Origin: an uncultured Mycoplasmatota bacterium
GTDB lineage: Bacteria; Bacillota_I; Bacilli_A; RF39; UBA660
DNA length: 35,303 nucleotides
Assembly (NCBI GenBank): GCA_948329525.1
Contig: CAOJBM010000010.1
Span: 1 to 35,303, forward strand
Direction of reading: 5' to 3'
Shown here piece by piece: positions 25,633-34,059 of the stretch. Within the stretch, counting starts at the first letter, position 1, and each line of letters begins with the position of its first letter. The notes beneath the pieces are model-generated. The model did no database searches and was not told the DNA's origin. It saw only the letters and a list, made by a program, of their open reading frames with translations. A program made the position numbers and the translations under genes.

Positions 25633-26172
25633 ATGAGTAATTTTAAAGAATTATATAATGACAAAATAGTTGCTGAATTAACAAAAGAATTTAACTATAC
25701 ATCAAGAATGCAAGTGCCAAAATTAGAAAAAATAGTTATTAACATGGGTGTTGGAGAAGGTTCACAAGATTCAAAGTGGATTGAGGCAGCAGCTCGTGAC
25801 CTTGAGTTAATCGCAATGCAAAAACCAGTTGTAACAAAAGCTCGTAAATCTATAGCTGGTTTCAAAATAAGAGAGGGACAACCAATTGGTGTTAAAGTAA
25901 CACTTCGTGGTGAAAATATGTATAACTTCATGGAAAAATTAGTTAAAATAGCTCTACCTCGTGTAAGAGATTTTAGAGGAATATCTAAAACAGCATTTGA
26001 TGGTAAAGGAAATTATACTTTAGGAATTAAAGAACAACTAATTTTCTCAGAAATTAACTATGATGATGTAGCAAAAGTAAGAGGTATGGATATCATATTT
26101 GTTACAACTGCTAAAACTAACGAAGAAGCATTAAAATTATTAAGTGCATTTGGTATGCCTTTTAGAAAGTAG
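25633..26172 (+). CDS. rplE: Large subunit ribosomal protein L5
   Basis: A 179-residue 5S-rRNA-binding protein at the central protuberance. It contains [49 protein letters not shown], the PRVRDFRG loop and [11 protein letters not shown]...K..G.DI..VTTA. GGTGATGAT precedes the ATG, nine bases after the L24 stop. Confidence 0.98.
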   Translation: MSNFKELYNDKIVAELTKEFNYTSRMQVPKLEKIVINMGVGEGSQDSKWIEAAARDLELIAMQKPVVTKARKSIAGFKIREGQPIGVKVTLRGENMYNFMEKLVKIALPRVRDFRGISKTAFDGKGNYTLGIKEQLIFSEINYDDVAKVRGMDIIFVTTAKTNEEALKLLSAFGMPFRK

Positions 26173-26191
26173 AAAGAGGAGGAAAATATTT

Positions 26192-26377
26192 ATGGCAAAA
26201 ACAAGTATGATTGTAAAATCAAAAAGAGCTCCAAAATTCAAATCTAGAGCTTATACTCGTTGCGAAAGATGTGGACGTCCTCATGGCGTACTTCGCAAAT
26301 ATAAACTATGCCGTATTTGCTTTAGAGAATTAGCAAATGAAGGTAAAATACCTGGCGTAAAGAAATCTAGTTGGTAG
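26192..26377 (+). CDS. rpsN: Small subunit ribosomal protein S14, zinc-binding type
   Basis: A 61-residue short S14 with the four-Cys zinc site C-E-R-C-G-R-P-H and C-R-I-C-F-R. It opens [11 protein letters not shown] and ends [11 protein letters not shown]. This is the zinc-dependent form; no zinc-free long form is in the window. GAGGAGG at 26176-26182 lies before ATG 26192. Confidence 0.98.
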   Translation: MAKTSMIVKSKRAPKFKSRAYTRCERCGRPHGVLRKYKLCRICFRELANEGKIPGVKKSSW

Positions 26378-26395
26378 GAAAGGAGGAATTTAATT

Positions 26396-26791
26396 ATGGT
26401 AAATGATAGAATTGCAGATATGCTTACAAGAATTCGTAATGCAAATCAAATGAGATATGAAACAGTTGTTGTTTTAGGGTCAAAAATGACTTTAGGAATT
26501 GCTGAAATTCTTAAAAGAGAAGGATTTATCACTGATTATAAATATGAAAAAGATATTAAAGGAGATAAATTAACTATAACTCTAAAATATGGTGAGAAGA
26601 AAGAAAGAGTAATCACTGGACTTAAAAGAATTAGTAAATCAGGATTACGTGTTTATGCTAAAAGTAATGAAATTCCTCGTGTTCTAAACGGACTAGGAAT
26701 TGCAATTATTTCAACTTCAAAAGGATTAATGACTGACAAAGAAGCCCGTGAGGCTAGTCTAGGAGGAGAAGTACTTGCCTATATTTGGTAA
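26396..26791 (+). CDS. rpsH: Small subunit ribosomal protein S8
   Basis: A 131-residue central-domain 16S-binding protein that in E. coli also represses the spc operon. It has [23 protein letters not shown], the [15 protein letters not shown] loop and [17 protein letters not shown]....[17 protein letters not shown] precedes the ATG. Confidence 0.98.
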   Translation: MVNDRIADMLTRIRNANQMRYETVVVLGSKMTLGIAEILKREGFITDYKYEKDIKGDKLTITLKYGEKKERVITGLKRISKSGLRVYAKSNEIPRVLNGLGIAIISTSKGLMTDKEAREASLGGEVLAYIW

Positions 26792-26803
26792 GGAAAATTA
26801 ACT

Positions 26804-27340
26804 ATGAGTAGAATAGGAAAAAGAGAGCTTGTAATACCTAGTGGAGTAACTGTTGAAATAACTGATAACTTAGTTAAAGTAAAAGGCCCTAAAGCGGAAT
26901 TACAAGAAAGTTACAATTCATTAATCGAAGTTAAAGAAGTTGAAGGAAAAATAATTACTAATAGAAAAAATGAAACAAAACAAGCTAAACAATTACATGG
27001 AACTACTAATGCTTTAATTAACAACATGTTGATTGGAGTAACAGAAGGATATAGTAAAAGCTTAGAAGCAGTTGGTGTAGGATACCGTTTCAACGTTGCA
27101 GGAAATAAAATTTCTGTTAATGCGGGTTATTCTCATCCAATTGAAGTAGTTGTTCCATCTGATATGAAGGTAGAACAAGTAAGTAATACTGAGATTACTA
27201 TTTCAGGAAGTAGTAAGCAAAGAGTATCTGAATTTGCGGCGAATATTCGTAAAATAAGAGAACCAGAACCATATAAAGGTAAAGGTATTCGTTATAAAGA
27301 TGAATATGTACGTCGTAAAGAAGGTAAGAAAGCAGCTTAA
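26804..27340 (+). CDS. rplF: Large subunit ribosomal protein L6
   Basis: A 178-residue protein of two similar domains near the sarcin-ricin loop. It opens SRIGKRELVIPSGV and has the central GTTNALINNMLIGVTEGY.K.LE.VGVGYR junction and the C-terminal IRKIREPEPYKGKGIRYKDE.VRRKEGKKA. Confidence 0.98.
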   Translation: MSRIGKRELVIPSGVTVEITDNLVKVKGPKAELQESYNSLIEVKEVEGKIITNRKNETKQAKQLHGTTNALINNMLIGVTEGYSKSLEAVGVGYRFNVAGNKISVNAGYSHPIEVVVPSDMKVEQVSNTEITISGSSKQRVSEFAANIRKIREPEPYKGKGIRYKDEYVRRKEGKKAA

Positions 27341-27360
27341 TAAGGTAAGGAGTCGAAATT

Positions 27361-27717
27361 ATGATAAAAAAAGAATCAAGAAATGTTGTACGTAAAAGAA
27401 GACATGATAGAGTTCGTGCTAAAATAAGTGGAACAAAAGAATGTCCAAGATTAAATGTTTTTAGGTCTAATAATGAAATTTTTGCTCAAATCATTGATGA
27501 TACTAATGGTACTACCTTAGTAAGCTCTTCATCAGTAGAACTAAAAATAAAAAATGGAAGTAATATCGAAGGTGCAAGCCTTGTAGGAAAAGATATTGCT
27601 GGGAAAGCTAAAAATAAAAAAATAAAAACTGTCGTTTTTGATAGAGGTGGATACCTTTACCATGGTCGTGTTAAAGCTTTAGCTGAAGCTGCACGCGAAA
27701 ATGGACTAGAATTCTAA
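27361..27717 (+). CDS. rplR: Large subunit ribosomal protein L18
   Basis: A 118-residue 5S-rRNA-binding protein. It shows [37 protein letters not shown] and the C-terminal [28 protein letters not shown]. Confidence 0.98.
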   Translation: MIKKESRNVVRKRRHDRVRAKISGTKECPRLNVFRSNNEIFAQIIDDTNGTTLVSSSSVELKIKNGSNIEGASLVGKDIAGKAKNKKIKTVVFDRGGYLYHGRVKALAEAARENGLEF

Positions 27718-27731
27718 AAGGAGGTAAAAAT

Positions 27732-28235
27732 ATGCCAAAACAAGATATGGACTCTAAAAAGAATCTGCTTGAAGAAACAGTTGTATCAATTGGTCGTGTT
27801 ACAAAAGTAACAAAAGGTGGTCGTCACTTTAGATTTTCTGCTACTGTTGTAGTTGGAAATAGAAAAGGACTAGTTGGTATTGGTACTGGTAAATCAAATG
27901 AAGTACCAGAAGCTATTAAAAAAGCTATTCAAGCAGCTAATAAAAATGTAACAAAAGTTGCCTTAATCGATGGAAGAACAATTCCGCATGAAGCTACTGG
28001 TAAAGTTGGTCGTGCTTCAGTTTTAATAAAACCTGCTAAAGAAGGTACAGGAATTATTGCTGGAGGTGCAGCAAGAGCTGTTCTAGAACTTGCCGGAGTT
28101 AAAGATATCGTTTCCAAATCACTTGGAGCTAATACAAAAATTAATGTTGCTAAAGCTACTTTAGAAGCTTTAAAAATGCAAAAAACACCAGCGAAAGTTG
28201 CTGCACTTCGTGGTAAGAAAGTTGAGGAGTTATAA
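27732..28235 (+). CDS. rpsE: Small subunit ribosomal protein S5
   Basis: A 167-residue protein involved in decoding accuracy and mRNA unwinding. It has [41 protein letters not shown]...[23 protein letters not shown] and SLGA.T. The stop is one base before the L15 ATG. rpmD (L30), which usually lies between S5 and L15, is absent. Confidence 0.98.
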   Translation: MPKQDMDSKKNLLEETVVSIGRVTKVTKGGRHFRFSATVVVGNRKGLVGIGTGKSNEVPEAIKKAIQAANKNVTKVALIDGRTIPHEATGKVGRASVLIKPAKEGTGIIAGGAARAVLELAGVKDIVSKSLGANTKINVAKATLEALKMQKTPAKVAALRGKKVEEL

Positions 28236-28236
28236 G

Positions 28237-28680
28237 ATGAAATTAAACGAATTAGCACGTTCACCCGAAGCGAAAGTAAGAAAAAGAGTAGGACGTGGCC
28301 CAGGTTCAGGCATGGGTAAAACATCTACTCGTGGTGAAAACGGACAAAAATCTCGTAGTGGCGTTAGTATCAAACCTTGGTTCCAAGGTGGACAATCACC
28401 ATTATATAGAAGAATCCCAAAAAGAGGATTTAATAATGCTCGTTTTGAAACAAAATATGCAACTATTAATTTAAGTGATTTGAATAAATACTTTCAAGAT
28501 GGAGATGTAGTTACTCCTGAAGTATTGAAAGAAAGAGGAATTGTTAAAAAGCAACTTAATGGTATCAAAGTCCTAGGTAATGGTGAACTTGAAAGAAAAC
28601 TAACTGTAAAAGCAACTCGTTTCTCAAGTACCGCTGTAACAAAAATTGAAAGAGCTGGCGGCAAGACAGAGGTGATTTAG
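28237..28680 (+). CDS. rplO: Large subunit ribosomal protein L15
   Basis: A 147-residue 50S protein with the Gly-rich extended N-terminus (KRVGRGPGSGMGKTSTRGENGQ), WFQGGQSPLYRR.PKRGF and LK..GIVKK..NGIKVLGNGEL. ATG 28237 follows GAGGAG inside the end of S5. Its TAG stop directly abuts the secY start. Confidence 0.97.
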   Translation: MKLNELARSPEAKVRKRVGRGPGSGMGKTSTRGENGQKSRSGVSIKPWFQGGQSPLYRRIPKRGFNNARFETKYATINLSDLNKYFQDGDVVTPEVLKERGIVKKQLNGIKVLGNGELERKLTVKATRFSSTAVTKIERAGGKTEVI

Positions 28681-29943
28681 ATGTTTTCTAAAATAAAACA
28701 ACTAATGTCTCCGACTAATAAAGACTTAAGGAAAAGAATTTATTTTACACTATTCTGCTTAGCAATATTTAGCTTTGGAACGAACATAACTGTTCCTTGG
28801 GCTTCTATTGTTTATGAAGAATTAGGATTTTTAGAAATTTACAACTTAATGAGTGGTGGAGGACTAAAATATTTCTCAATCTTTGCCTTAGGTGTAACAC
28901 CTTATATCACAGCTCAAATCATAACTCAATTATTACAAATGGATATCATTCCCTATTTTAAAGAGTTAAAAGAACAAGGATATACAGGTAGACAAAAAAT
29001 TAATAAAATAACTAGATATTTAGGAATAATTTTTGCTTTTATTCAAGCTTATGTCTTCTCGTATGCTTATATGGGAACACAAGATGCTATGACCCTTTTA
29101 AAAACATCTTTAGTAATAACTGCTGGAACAGCATTCCTACTATGGATAGGGGACCAAATTACTAAATATGGAATTGGTAATGGATTATCCCTAATAATAA
29201 TGGCTGGTATATTACAATCAATGCCAACAACATTTATAACAGCTTTCAATGACTTAGTTTTAGGTGAAACTTTTACAAAAGTAGTAGGAAGTGTTATGTT
29301 TGGCGGTTTCGTTATTGTTTACTTAGCTGTTATTATAGGAATTATTTGGGTACAACTAGCTGAGCGAAGAATTCCTATTCAGTATGCTAATCGTACTCAC
29401 TCAGCTATGAGCCAAAACCAAAATTTCTTACCAATAAAGTTAAACTCTGCTGGTGTTGTTCCAGTAATATTCGCCTCATCTATCTTAACTATACCAGATA
29501 CAATTATTAATTTTATTGGTAATGAAAAAGCGATTGAATTTTCTAGTAAATATTTATCATTTAATACATCAAATACAGGATTAATTTTATATTTAGCATT
29601 AATATTCTTCTTTGGATATTTTTATACATATTTACAAATGAATCCTGAAGAAATGAGTAAAAACTTAAATAAGAGTGGAGCTTATATACCAGGTGTAAGG
29701 CCGGGGGAAGCTACCAATAAATATATAAGTAATACTTTAGGAAAGTTAACAATTGTAGGAACAATCTTCTTAATGATAGTTGCAGGACTTCCTATTATCT
29801 TCTGTCGTTTATCTGGATTGCCTACATCAGTGTCATTAGGAGGAACTGGACTATTAATCGTTGTTGGTGTTGCTATTGAAACATACAAACAAATCGAAAG
29901 TAGCTTAGTAAGCCGTAGTCACAGAAGGGGAATAAAGAAATAA
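28681..29943 (+). CDS. secY: Protein translocase subunit SecY
   Basis: A 420-residue, ten-helix channel of the Sec translocon. Hydrophobic helices alternate with short loops. Characteristic stretches are FSIFALGVTPYITAQII, GQ.I.KYGIGNGLSLIIMAGI, the cytoplasmic ER.IPIQYA loop, LP.KLNSAGVVPVIFASSI, NPEEM.KNLNKSGAYIPGVRPG and SRSHRRGIKK. GAGGTGA lies just before the ATG, within the end of L15. The stop overlaps the adk start (TAATG). Confidence 0.98.
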   Translation: MFSKIKQLMSPTNKDLRKRIYFTLFCLAIFSFGTNITVPWASIVYEELGFLEIYNLMSGGGLKYFSIFALGVTPYITAQIITQLLQMDIIPYFKELKEQGYTGRQKINKITRYLGIIFAFIQAYVFSYAYMGTQDAMTLLKTSLVITAGTAFLLWIGDQITKYGIGNGLSLIIMAGILQSMPTTFITAFNDLVLGETFTKVVGSVMFGGFVIVYLAVIIGIIWVQLAERRIPIQYANRTHSAMSQNQNFLPIKLNSAGVVPVIFASSILTIPDTIINFIGNEKAIEFSSKYLSFNTSNTGLILYLALIFFFGYFYTYLQMNPEEMSKNLNKSGAYIPGVRPGEATNKYISNTLGKLTIVGTIFLMIVAGLPIIFCRLSGLPTSVSLGGTGLLIVVGVAIETYKQIESSLVSRSHRRGIKK

Positions 29944-30611
29944 TGCAAAATATAATTTTTATTGCTCCCCCTGCTGCTGGCAAGGGAACTCAAAGTGAGA
30001 AGCTTGTATCTAAATATGGTTATACACATATTTCCACAGGTGACCTTTTAAGAGAAGAAATCAAAAAAGGTAGTGAATTAGGTATAGAGATTAAAGCTTT
30101 AATAGATAAAGGCAATTTAGTTCCTGATGAAATAGTTACAAAAATGTTAAAAAATAAACTTGCAAATATTAAAGGTAATTTTATCCTAGATGGGTATCCT
30201 AGAGTTTATAATCAAGCTGAAATCTTAAATACTATTTTTGATGAATTAAATATTGGCAAAGATGAAGTTGTGGCGATTTATCTAGACTTAGATGAGACGA
30301 CAGCAACTAAAAGAGCTTTAGGAAGATTAACTTGTAGTAAGTGTGGGAGAGGATATCATAGTAGTATCGAAGAACTAATGCCAAAAAATGAATTTACTTG
30401 TGATGTCTGTAATATAGAATTAACAAAAAGAGAAGACGATAACGAAGAAACGTTTAAGATAAGATTTAATACTTACTTAAAGGAAACAGCACCTTTATTA
30501 GAGTATTATAAAGAAAAGGGAATCCTAGAAATTGTTGATTCAAATAAAAGTACTAAAGAAGTATTTGAGACTATAGAACAAATTTTAACAGGAGATAGAT
30601 TAAATGGCTAA
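29943..30611 (+). CDS. adk: Adenylate kinase with zinc-type lid and altered P-loop
   Basis: A 222-residue enzyme equilibrating ATP, AMP and ADP. The AMP site (STGDLLREEI), DGYPRVYNQAE and a four-Cys zinc lid (Cys131, 134, 153, 156) are all present. The P-loop is odd: the family has G-x-P-G-A-G-K-G-T, whereas residues 8-16 read A-P-P-A-A-G-K-G-T, so the first and fourth positions are Ala instead of Gly. Lys14 and the following Gly-Thr are kept. It is coupled to secY by one base and overlaps infA by 8 bases. The map gene, usual after adk, is missing. Confidence 0.95.
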   Translation: MQNIIFIAPPAAGKGTQSEKLVSKYGYTHISTGDLLREEIKKGSELGIEIKALIDKGNLVPDEIVTKMLKNKLANIKGNFILDGYPRVYNQAEILNTIFDELNIGKDEVVAIYLDLDETTATKRALGRLTCSKCGRGYHSSIEELMPKNEFTCDVCNIELTKREDDNEETFKIRFNTYLKETAPLLEYYKEKGILEIVDSNKSTKEVFETIEQILTGDRLNG

Positions 30612-30822
30612 AGAACAAAAAATTGAAGTTGAAGCAAAAATAATTGAAGTAATAAAAGGTGGCAAATACATTGCCAAATTACCAAATGGACATATTGTTG
30701 AAGCCTACGTTTCTGGTAAAATGCGAGTAAATACAATTCGTATCTTACCAGGCGACAAAGTAACAATAGAGTTGTCACCTTACGATTTAAAACGTGGGCG
30801 TATTATATGGAATAATAGATAA
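30604..30822 (+). CDS. infA: Translation initiation factor IF-1
   Basis: A 72-residue OB-fold factor that occupies the A site during initiation. It contains EV.AKIIEVIKGGKYIAKLPNGH.VEAYVSGKMR.N.IRILPGDKV.IELSPYDL.RGRI. Full length matches the family. GGAGATAGATTAA before the ATG lies inside the adk end. Confidence 0.97.
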   Translation: MAKEQKIEVEAKIIEVIKGGKYIAKLPNGHIVEAYVSGKMRVNTIRILPGDKVTIELSPYDLKRGRIIWNNR

Positions 30823-30835
30823 ATGGAGGTAAATT

Positions 30836-30949
30836 ATGAAAGTAAGACCATCAGTGAAAAAAATCTGTGCAAAATGCAAAATAATTAAAAGAAAAGGTAA
30901 AGTAATGGTTATTTGTGAAAATCCAAAACACAAACAAACTCAAGGTTAA
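30836..30949 (+). CDS. rpmJ: Large subunit ribosomal protein L36
   Basis: A 37-residue protein between infA and rpsM. It opens [11 protein letters not shown] and has a zinc-ribbon site C11-x2-C14, C27 and H32 (CENPKHKQ), ending QG. TGGAGG (about 30823-30828) lies 7 bases before the ATG. This is the zinc-binding form of L36. Confidence 0.97.
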   Translation: MKVRPSVKKICAKCKIIKRKGKVMVICENPKHKQTQG

Positions 30950-30961
30950 TAGGAGGAAATT

Positions 30962-31336
30962 ATGGCACGTATTAAAAATATTGAATTACCAAATGAGAAA
31001 CATACTGTAATTGGACTAACGGCTATTTATGGAATAGGTAGAAGTCTAGCAGCTACAATATGTGAATCTGCTGGGGTAGAAAAAAGTAAAAAAGTTAAAG
31101 ACTTAACTAATGAAGAAATTACATCTTTAAGAACTGAAGTAGATAAATGCTTAGTTGAAGGTGACTTACGTAGAGAAGTTCAAACGAACATTAAAGGTAA
31201 GATGGAAATAAATTCTTATCAAGGAACTAGACATAAAAAAGGTCTTCCAGTTCATGGACAAAGAACTTCAAGAAATGCTCGTACTAGAAAAGGTAAGGGT
31301 AAAGTAGTTGCTAATAAGAAAAAAGTCGGTAAATAA
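30962..31336 (+). CDS. rpsM: Small subunit ribosomal protein S13
   Basis: A 124-residue 30S head protein contacting tRNA and the 50S bridge. It opens [11 protein letters not shown], has IYGIGRSLA, and ends [28 protein letters not shown] followed by a Lys-rich tail. The usual RGIRHRRGLPVRGQRT stretch differs at several positions ([16 protein letters not shown]) but keeps the pattern. AGGAGG precedes the ATG. Confidence 0.97.
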   Translation: MARIKNIELPNEKHTVIGLTAIYGIGRSLAATICESAGVEKSKKVKDLTNEEITSLRTEVDKCLVEGDLRREVQTNIKGKMEINSYQGTRHKKGLPVHGQRTSRNARTRKGKGKVVANKKKVGK

Positions 31337-31354
31337 TAAATAGGAGGTTAAATT

Positions 31355-31738
31355 ATGGCTTATAATAGAAGAAAAAGAAAAGTTAAGAAAAATATCCCTG
31401 AAGCACAAGCACATATTCATTCTACTTATAATAATACTGTTGTATCAATAACTGATAAAGATGGTAATGTAATTAGTTGGGCCTCAGCTGGTACAATTGG
31501 CTACAAGGGAAGTAAAAAGAAAACTCCTTATGCTGCAGGAATGAGTGCAGAAGCTGCTGCCAAGGCTGCAATGGACTGTGGAGTTAAAAAAGTAGAAGTA
31601 TTTGTAAAAGGTTTAGGGTCTGGACGAGAAAATGCAATTCGTTCATTACAAACAGCAGGACTTGAGATAACAGCTATTAATGATGTAACACCAGTTCCAC
31701 ATAACGGATGTCGTCCACCAAAACGACCAAGAAATTAA
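31355..31738 (+). CDS. rpsK: Small subunit ribosomal protein S11
   Basis: A 127-residue 30S platform protein. It contains [11 protein letters not shown]-type sequence (here [18 protein letters not shown]), [42 protein letters not shown] and [18 protein letters not shown]. rpsD (S4) does not follow, as in Bacillus. Confidence 0.98.
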   Translation: MAYNRRKRKVKKNIPEAQAHIHSTYNNTVVSITDKDGNVISWASAGTIGYKGSKKKTPYAAGMSAEAAAKAAMDCGVKKVEVFVKGLGSGRENAIRSLQTAGLEITAINDVTPVPHNGCRPPKRPRN

Positions 31739-31756
31739 TGGAAGAGGGATTAGAAT

Positions 31757-32704
31757 ATGTTAAGATTTGAAAAACCAGATTTTAAAATCGTAGAAAGTAG
31801 TGAAAATAATCATTACGGAAAATTTGTTTTAGAACCACTTGAAAGAGGTTTTGGTACAACAATTGGTAATGCTTTAAGAAGAGTAATGTTACAAAATATG
31901 CCAGGTACGGCTATTACGTCCGTTAAAATTGAAGGTGTAGACCATGAATTTCAAAAGATTGATAATATAAGAGAAGATGTTACAACTATTGTCTTAAATC
32001 TTAAGAGTGTTGTTTTAAGAAACCATGGTAGTGATGAAACAGCAGTTATAAGACTTAGTGCAAATGAAGAAGGACCAGTTACTGCTGGAATGATTGATGC
32101 ACCTGCTGATATTGAAATTATCAATAAAGACCTAGTTATTTGTAACTTAGTTAAAGGTGGGAAAATTGATATGGAAATGACTGTTTCAAATGGTCGTGGC
32201 TATGTCGATGCTAAAGCTAATCAAAAATTGCTTGGTGACAATGTAATTGGAACTATCGCTATTGATTCCTTATATTCACCTATTGAAAGAGTAGGTTTCG
32301 AAGTTGAAAATGCTCGTGTTGGTCAAAATGAGAATTTTGATAGATTAATTATGAACGTTTATACAAATGGTTCAATTACTCCTGAAGAAGCTATGGCATT
32401 ATCAGGTAGAATTTTAATAGAACATTTTGAAATTATTACTGATTTAAATTCTATTAGCGATGTAACAGGATTAATGGCTGAAAAGAAAGTAGATACTATA
32501 ACTAAAACTCTTGAAACTCCAATTGAAGAAATTGAGTTCTCAGTTAGAGCTTATAACTGCTTGAAGAGAGCTGGAATTCATACAGTTCAAGATTTAATTA
32601 ATAAAAGAGAAGTGGAAGTTACTAAGATACGTAACTTAGGTAAGAAGTCATTAAAAGAAGTTTTAGACAAAGTATCAGAAATGGGACTAGAGTTCCGTAG
32701 TTAA
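31757..32704 (+). CDS. rpoA: RNA polymerase alpha subunit
   Basis: A 315-residue subunit that dimerises to nucleate RNA polymerase assembly. The N-terminal domain (about 1-230) has FVLEPLERGFGTTIGNALRRVML, GT.ITSV.I.GV.HEF and the DSLYSPIERV..EVE..RVGQ segment. The C-terminal domain (about 250-315) has the helix-hairpin-helix DNA and activator surface, LKRAGIHTVQDLI, IRNLGKKSLKEV. GAAGAGGG precedes the ATG. Confidence 0.98.
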   Translation: MLRFEKPDFKIVESSENNHYGKFVLEPLERGFGTTIGNALRRVMLQNMPGTAITSVKIEGVDHEFQKIDNIREDVTTIVLNLKSVVLRNHGSDETAVIRLSANEEGPVTAGMIDAPADIEIINKDLVICNLVKGGKIDMEMTVSNGRGYVDAKANQKLLGDNVIGTIAIDSLYSPIERVGFEVENARVGQNENFDRLIMNVYTNGSITPEEAMALSGRILIEHFEIITDLNSISDVTGLMAEKKVDTITKTLETPIEEIEFSVRAYNCLKRAGIHTVQDLINKREVEVTKIRNLGKKSLKEVLDKVSEMGLEFRS

Positions 32705-32721
32705 GTAGGAGGAAATATTTT

Positions 32722-33063
32722 ATGGCATATAGAAAATTAAACAGAGAGTCTCGTCAAAGAAGAAGTATTCTAGCTTCTTTAACTAAAACTGTAATTATGA
32801 ACGAATATGTTGTAACTACTGAAGCAAGAGCTAAAGAAGTTCGTAAATTTGTTGATAAAATGATTACTTATGGGAAAGATGGTTCACTAGTTTCAAGAAG
32901 AAAAGCACTAGCTTTCTTACATAACGATAAAGAAGTAGTTAGTAAAGTTTTTGATGAGTTAGCTAAAAAGTACGAAACTAGAAATGGTGGATATACTAGA
33001 ATCATTAAATTAAAAGAAAGAGTTGGAGACGATGCTCTAACTGTAAAATTGGAACTTGTATAG
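32722..33063 (+). CDS. rplQ: Large subunit ribosomal protein L17
   Basis: A 113-residue tunnel-exit protein. It contains YRKLNRESRQRRSILASL...I..E.V.TTEARAKEVRKFVDKMIT and the C-terminal NGGYTRIIKLKERVGDDA. It is the last gene of the ribosomal operon; a hairpin terminator follows about 50 bases later. Confidence 0.97.
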   Translation: MAYRKLNRESRQRRSILASLTKTVIMNEYVVTTEARAKEVRKFVDKMITYGKDGSLVSRRKALAFLHNDKEVVSKVFDELAKKYETRNGGYTRIIKLKERVGDDALTVKLELV

Positions 33064-33113
33064 AGTTCTTTTTTTTATAAAAGATTTAAAAAAATATTTT
33101 TATATTCTGTAGT

Positions 33114-33146
33114 AAAATAGCACAAATATATATGTTGCTATTTTTT
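33114..33146 (+). terminator. Terminator at the end of the ribosomal operon, probably bidirectional
   Basis: AAAATAGCA (33114-33122) pairs with TGCTATTTT (33136-33144) over 13 bases and is followed by more T. Leftward the complement also ends in TTTT, so it could stop the XRE gene too. The right arm overlaps the last codons of that gene. Confidence 0.65.
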
Positions 33147-33362
33147 ATATTCAATAATGTCTTCTATGTTACAATTTAAAGCTTTACAAAGCCGGCAAAT
33201 GATATCTAAATCAACTTTAACAATATCACCTTTTATATACCTTTGAATTGTGTCAAAACGAACACCACTTATAACGCTTAAGTGATTTTTGCTCATCTTT
33301 TCTTTTTCTAAAATACCTTTTAATTTAAATTTTATTTTTCCATAATTTACACTATTATACAT
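33138..33362 (-). CDS. XRE/Cro-CI-type transcriptional regulator
   Basis: A 74-residue single-domain HTH protein of the YozG/HTH_26 type. The five-helix core reads LKGILEKEKMSKNHLSVISGVRFDTIQRYIKGDIVKVDLDIICRLCKALNC in segments: helix-turn-helix at MSKNHLSVISGVRFDTIQRY, then the closing LDIICRLCKALN helix and an IEDIIEY tail. There is no ligand or protease domain. AGG lies nine bases before the ATG at 33362; TTG/ATG codons at 33371 and 33368 are alternatives. It is divergent from the exported-protein genes. The twin palindromes between them, one within its own promoter, suggest that it binds them and regulates both itself and the operon. Confidence 0.85.
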   Translation of the reverse strand: MYNSVNYGKIKFKLKGILEKEKMSKNHLSVISGVRFDTIQRYIKGDIVKVDLDIICRLCKALNCNIEDIIEYKK

Positions 33363-33402
33363 ATGCATCAACCTAAATAAATTTTAACAACAAATATACG
33401 TC

Positions 33403-33431
33403 TTGACATTATACGTTAAAACGTATAATAT
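33403..33431 (+). promoter_or_regulatory. Promoter of the exported-protein operon, operator-embedded
   Basis: TTGACA (33403-33408) with TAATAT (33426-33431) at 17 bases, or TATAAT (33424-33429) at 15. Palindrome O1 (33409-33428) occupies the spacer. A bound repressor would directly block polymerase. Confidence 0.65.
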
Positions 33432-33436
33432 ATAAA
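33408..33436 (-). promoter_or_regulatory. Leftward promoter for the XRE gene
   Basis: On the complementary strand TTTATA (33436-33431), 17 bases, TATAAT (33413-33408). It overlaps O1, so the two divergent promoters share the operator. Confidence 0.45.
33409..33428. repeat. Palindromic operator O1
   Basis: TTATACGTT (33409-33417) and AACGTATAA (33420-33428) are perfect inverted arms around AA. A related half-site, ATATACGTC, lies at 33394-33402. Confidence 0.75.
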
Positions 33437-33439
33437 TAG

Positions 33440-33459
33440 TTATACGTCTAGACGTATAA
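33440..33459. repeat. Palindromic operator O2
   Basis: TTATACGTC (33440-33448) and GACGTATAA (33451-33459) are perfect arms around TA, a fully symmetric 20-mer. Its centre is 31 bp (about three helical turns) from that of O1, placing the two on the same face of the DNA. Confidence 0.75.
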
Positions 33460-33487
33460 TAAAATTAGCAAGAAAGAGGTAAGAGAA

Positions 33488-34048
33488 GTGAAAGTAGAAG
33501 TAAAAGAAAAGAAGAATAAGAAAATAGTCATAGGACTTTTAATAATGATTACATTATCTATTATGGTCGTAATAGGAGTAAGTTATGCCTATTGGCAAGT
33601 AACAAAAACACAAGAAACAAATAACGTAGTAGCAACAGGATGTTTTAATGTCACCTTAACAGAAAAGAACCCCATAAATTTAGCAAGTGCTTATCCTATA
33701 AGTAGTACTAAAGGAATGCAAACAACACCATATGAATTTACTATAAAAAATACTTGTCAATATAATACTGCATATACTGTAAATTTAGAGTCACTAGCAA
33801 ATACAACATTTGCAAACACTAGTATTAGAGTAGCACTAAATACTACTCATAAGCTATATAATCAATATGATGTAGCAACGAAGTATTATAGTACAAGTAA
33901 AGAGTCAAGAAAGTTAGTATCAGGAACATTACAAGCAAATGGCACAGTAACCTATAGTTTAAGATTATGGGTAGATGAAGCAGTAACAACAAGTGAAACA
34001 AATAAAAAGTTTGAAAGTAAGATAATAGTAACAGCAACAACAAGTTAG
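33488..34048 (+). CDS. TasA/camelysin-like exported protein with SipW-type signal
   Basis: A 186-residue protein. A basic N-terminus (to Lys12) and hydrophobic helix (13-31) end in SYAYW, the hallmark of signals cleaved by SipW-type signal peptidase. The mature part begins QVTKTQETNNVVATG-CFNVTL and contains YEFTIKNTC, paralleling TasA/CalY proteins, where an N.F.AG.L.V strand is followed by FTIKNTG. C52 and C90 fall in these strands and could pair. TasA-type proteins form extracellular fibres or surface layers; fibre formation here is inferred. Start GTG 33488 follows GAGG about 10 bases upstream. The next gene begins 12 bases after the stop. Confidence 0.75.
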   Translation: MKVEVKEKKNKKIVIGLLIMITLSIMVVIGVSYAYWQVTKTQETNNVVATGCFNVTLTEKNPINLASAYPISSTKGMQTTPYEFTIKNTCQYNTAYTVNLESLANTTFANTSIRVALNTTHKLYNQYDVATKYYSTSKESRKLVSGTLQANGTVTYSLRLWVDEAVTTSETNKKFESKIIVTATTS

Positions 34049-34059
34049 GAGTAATGAGT

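Noticed and set aside
33394-33459. Repeated TATACGT boxes as a CRISPR array
   Set aside because: The units are short palindromes in a promoter with no regular spacers and no cas genes.
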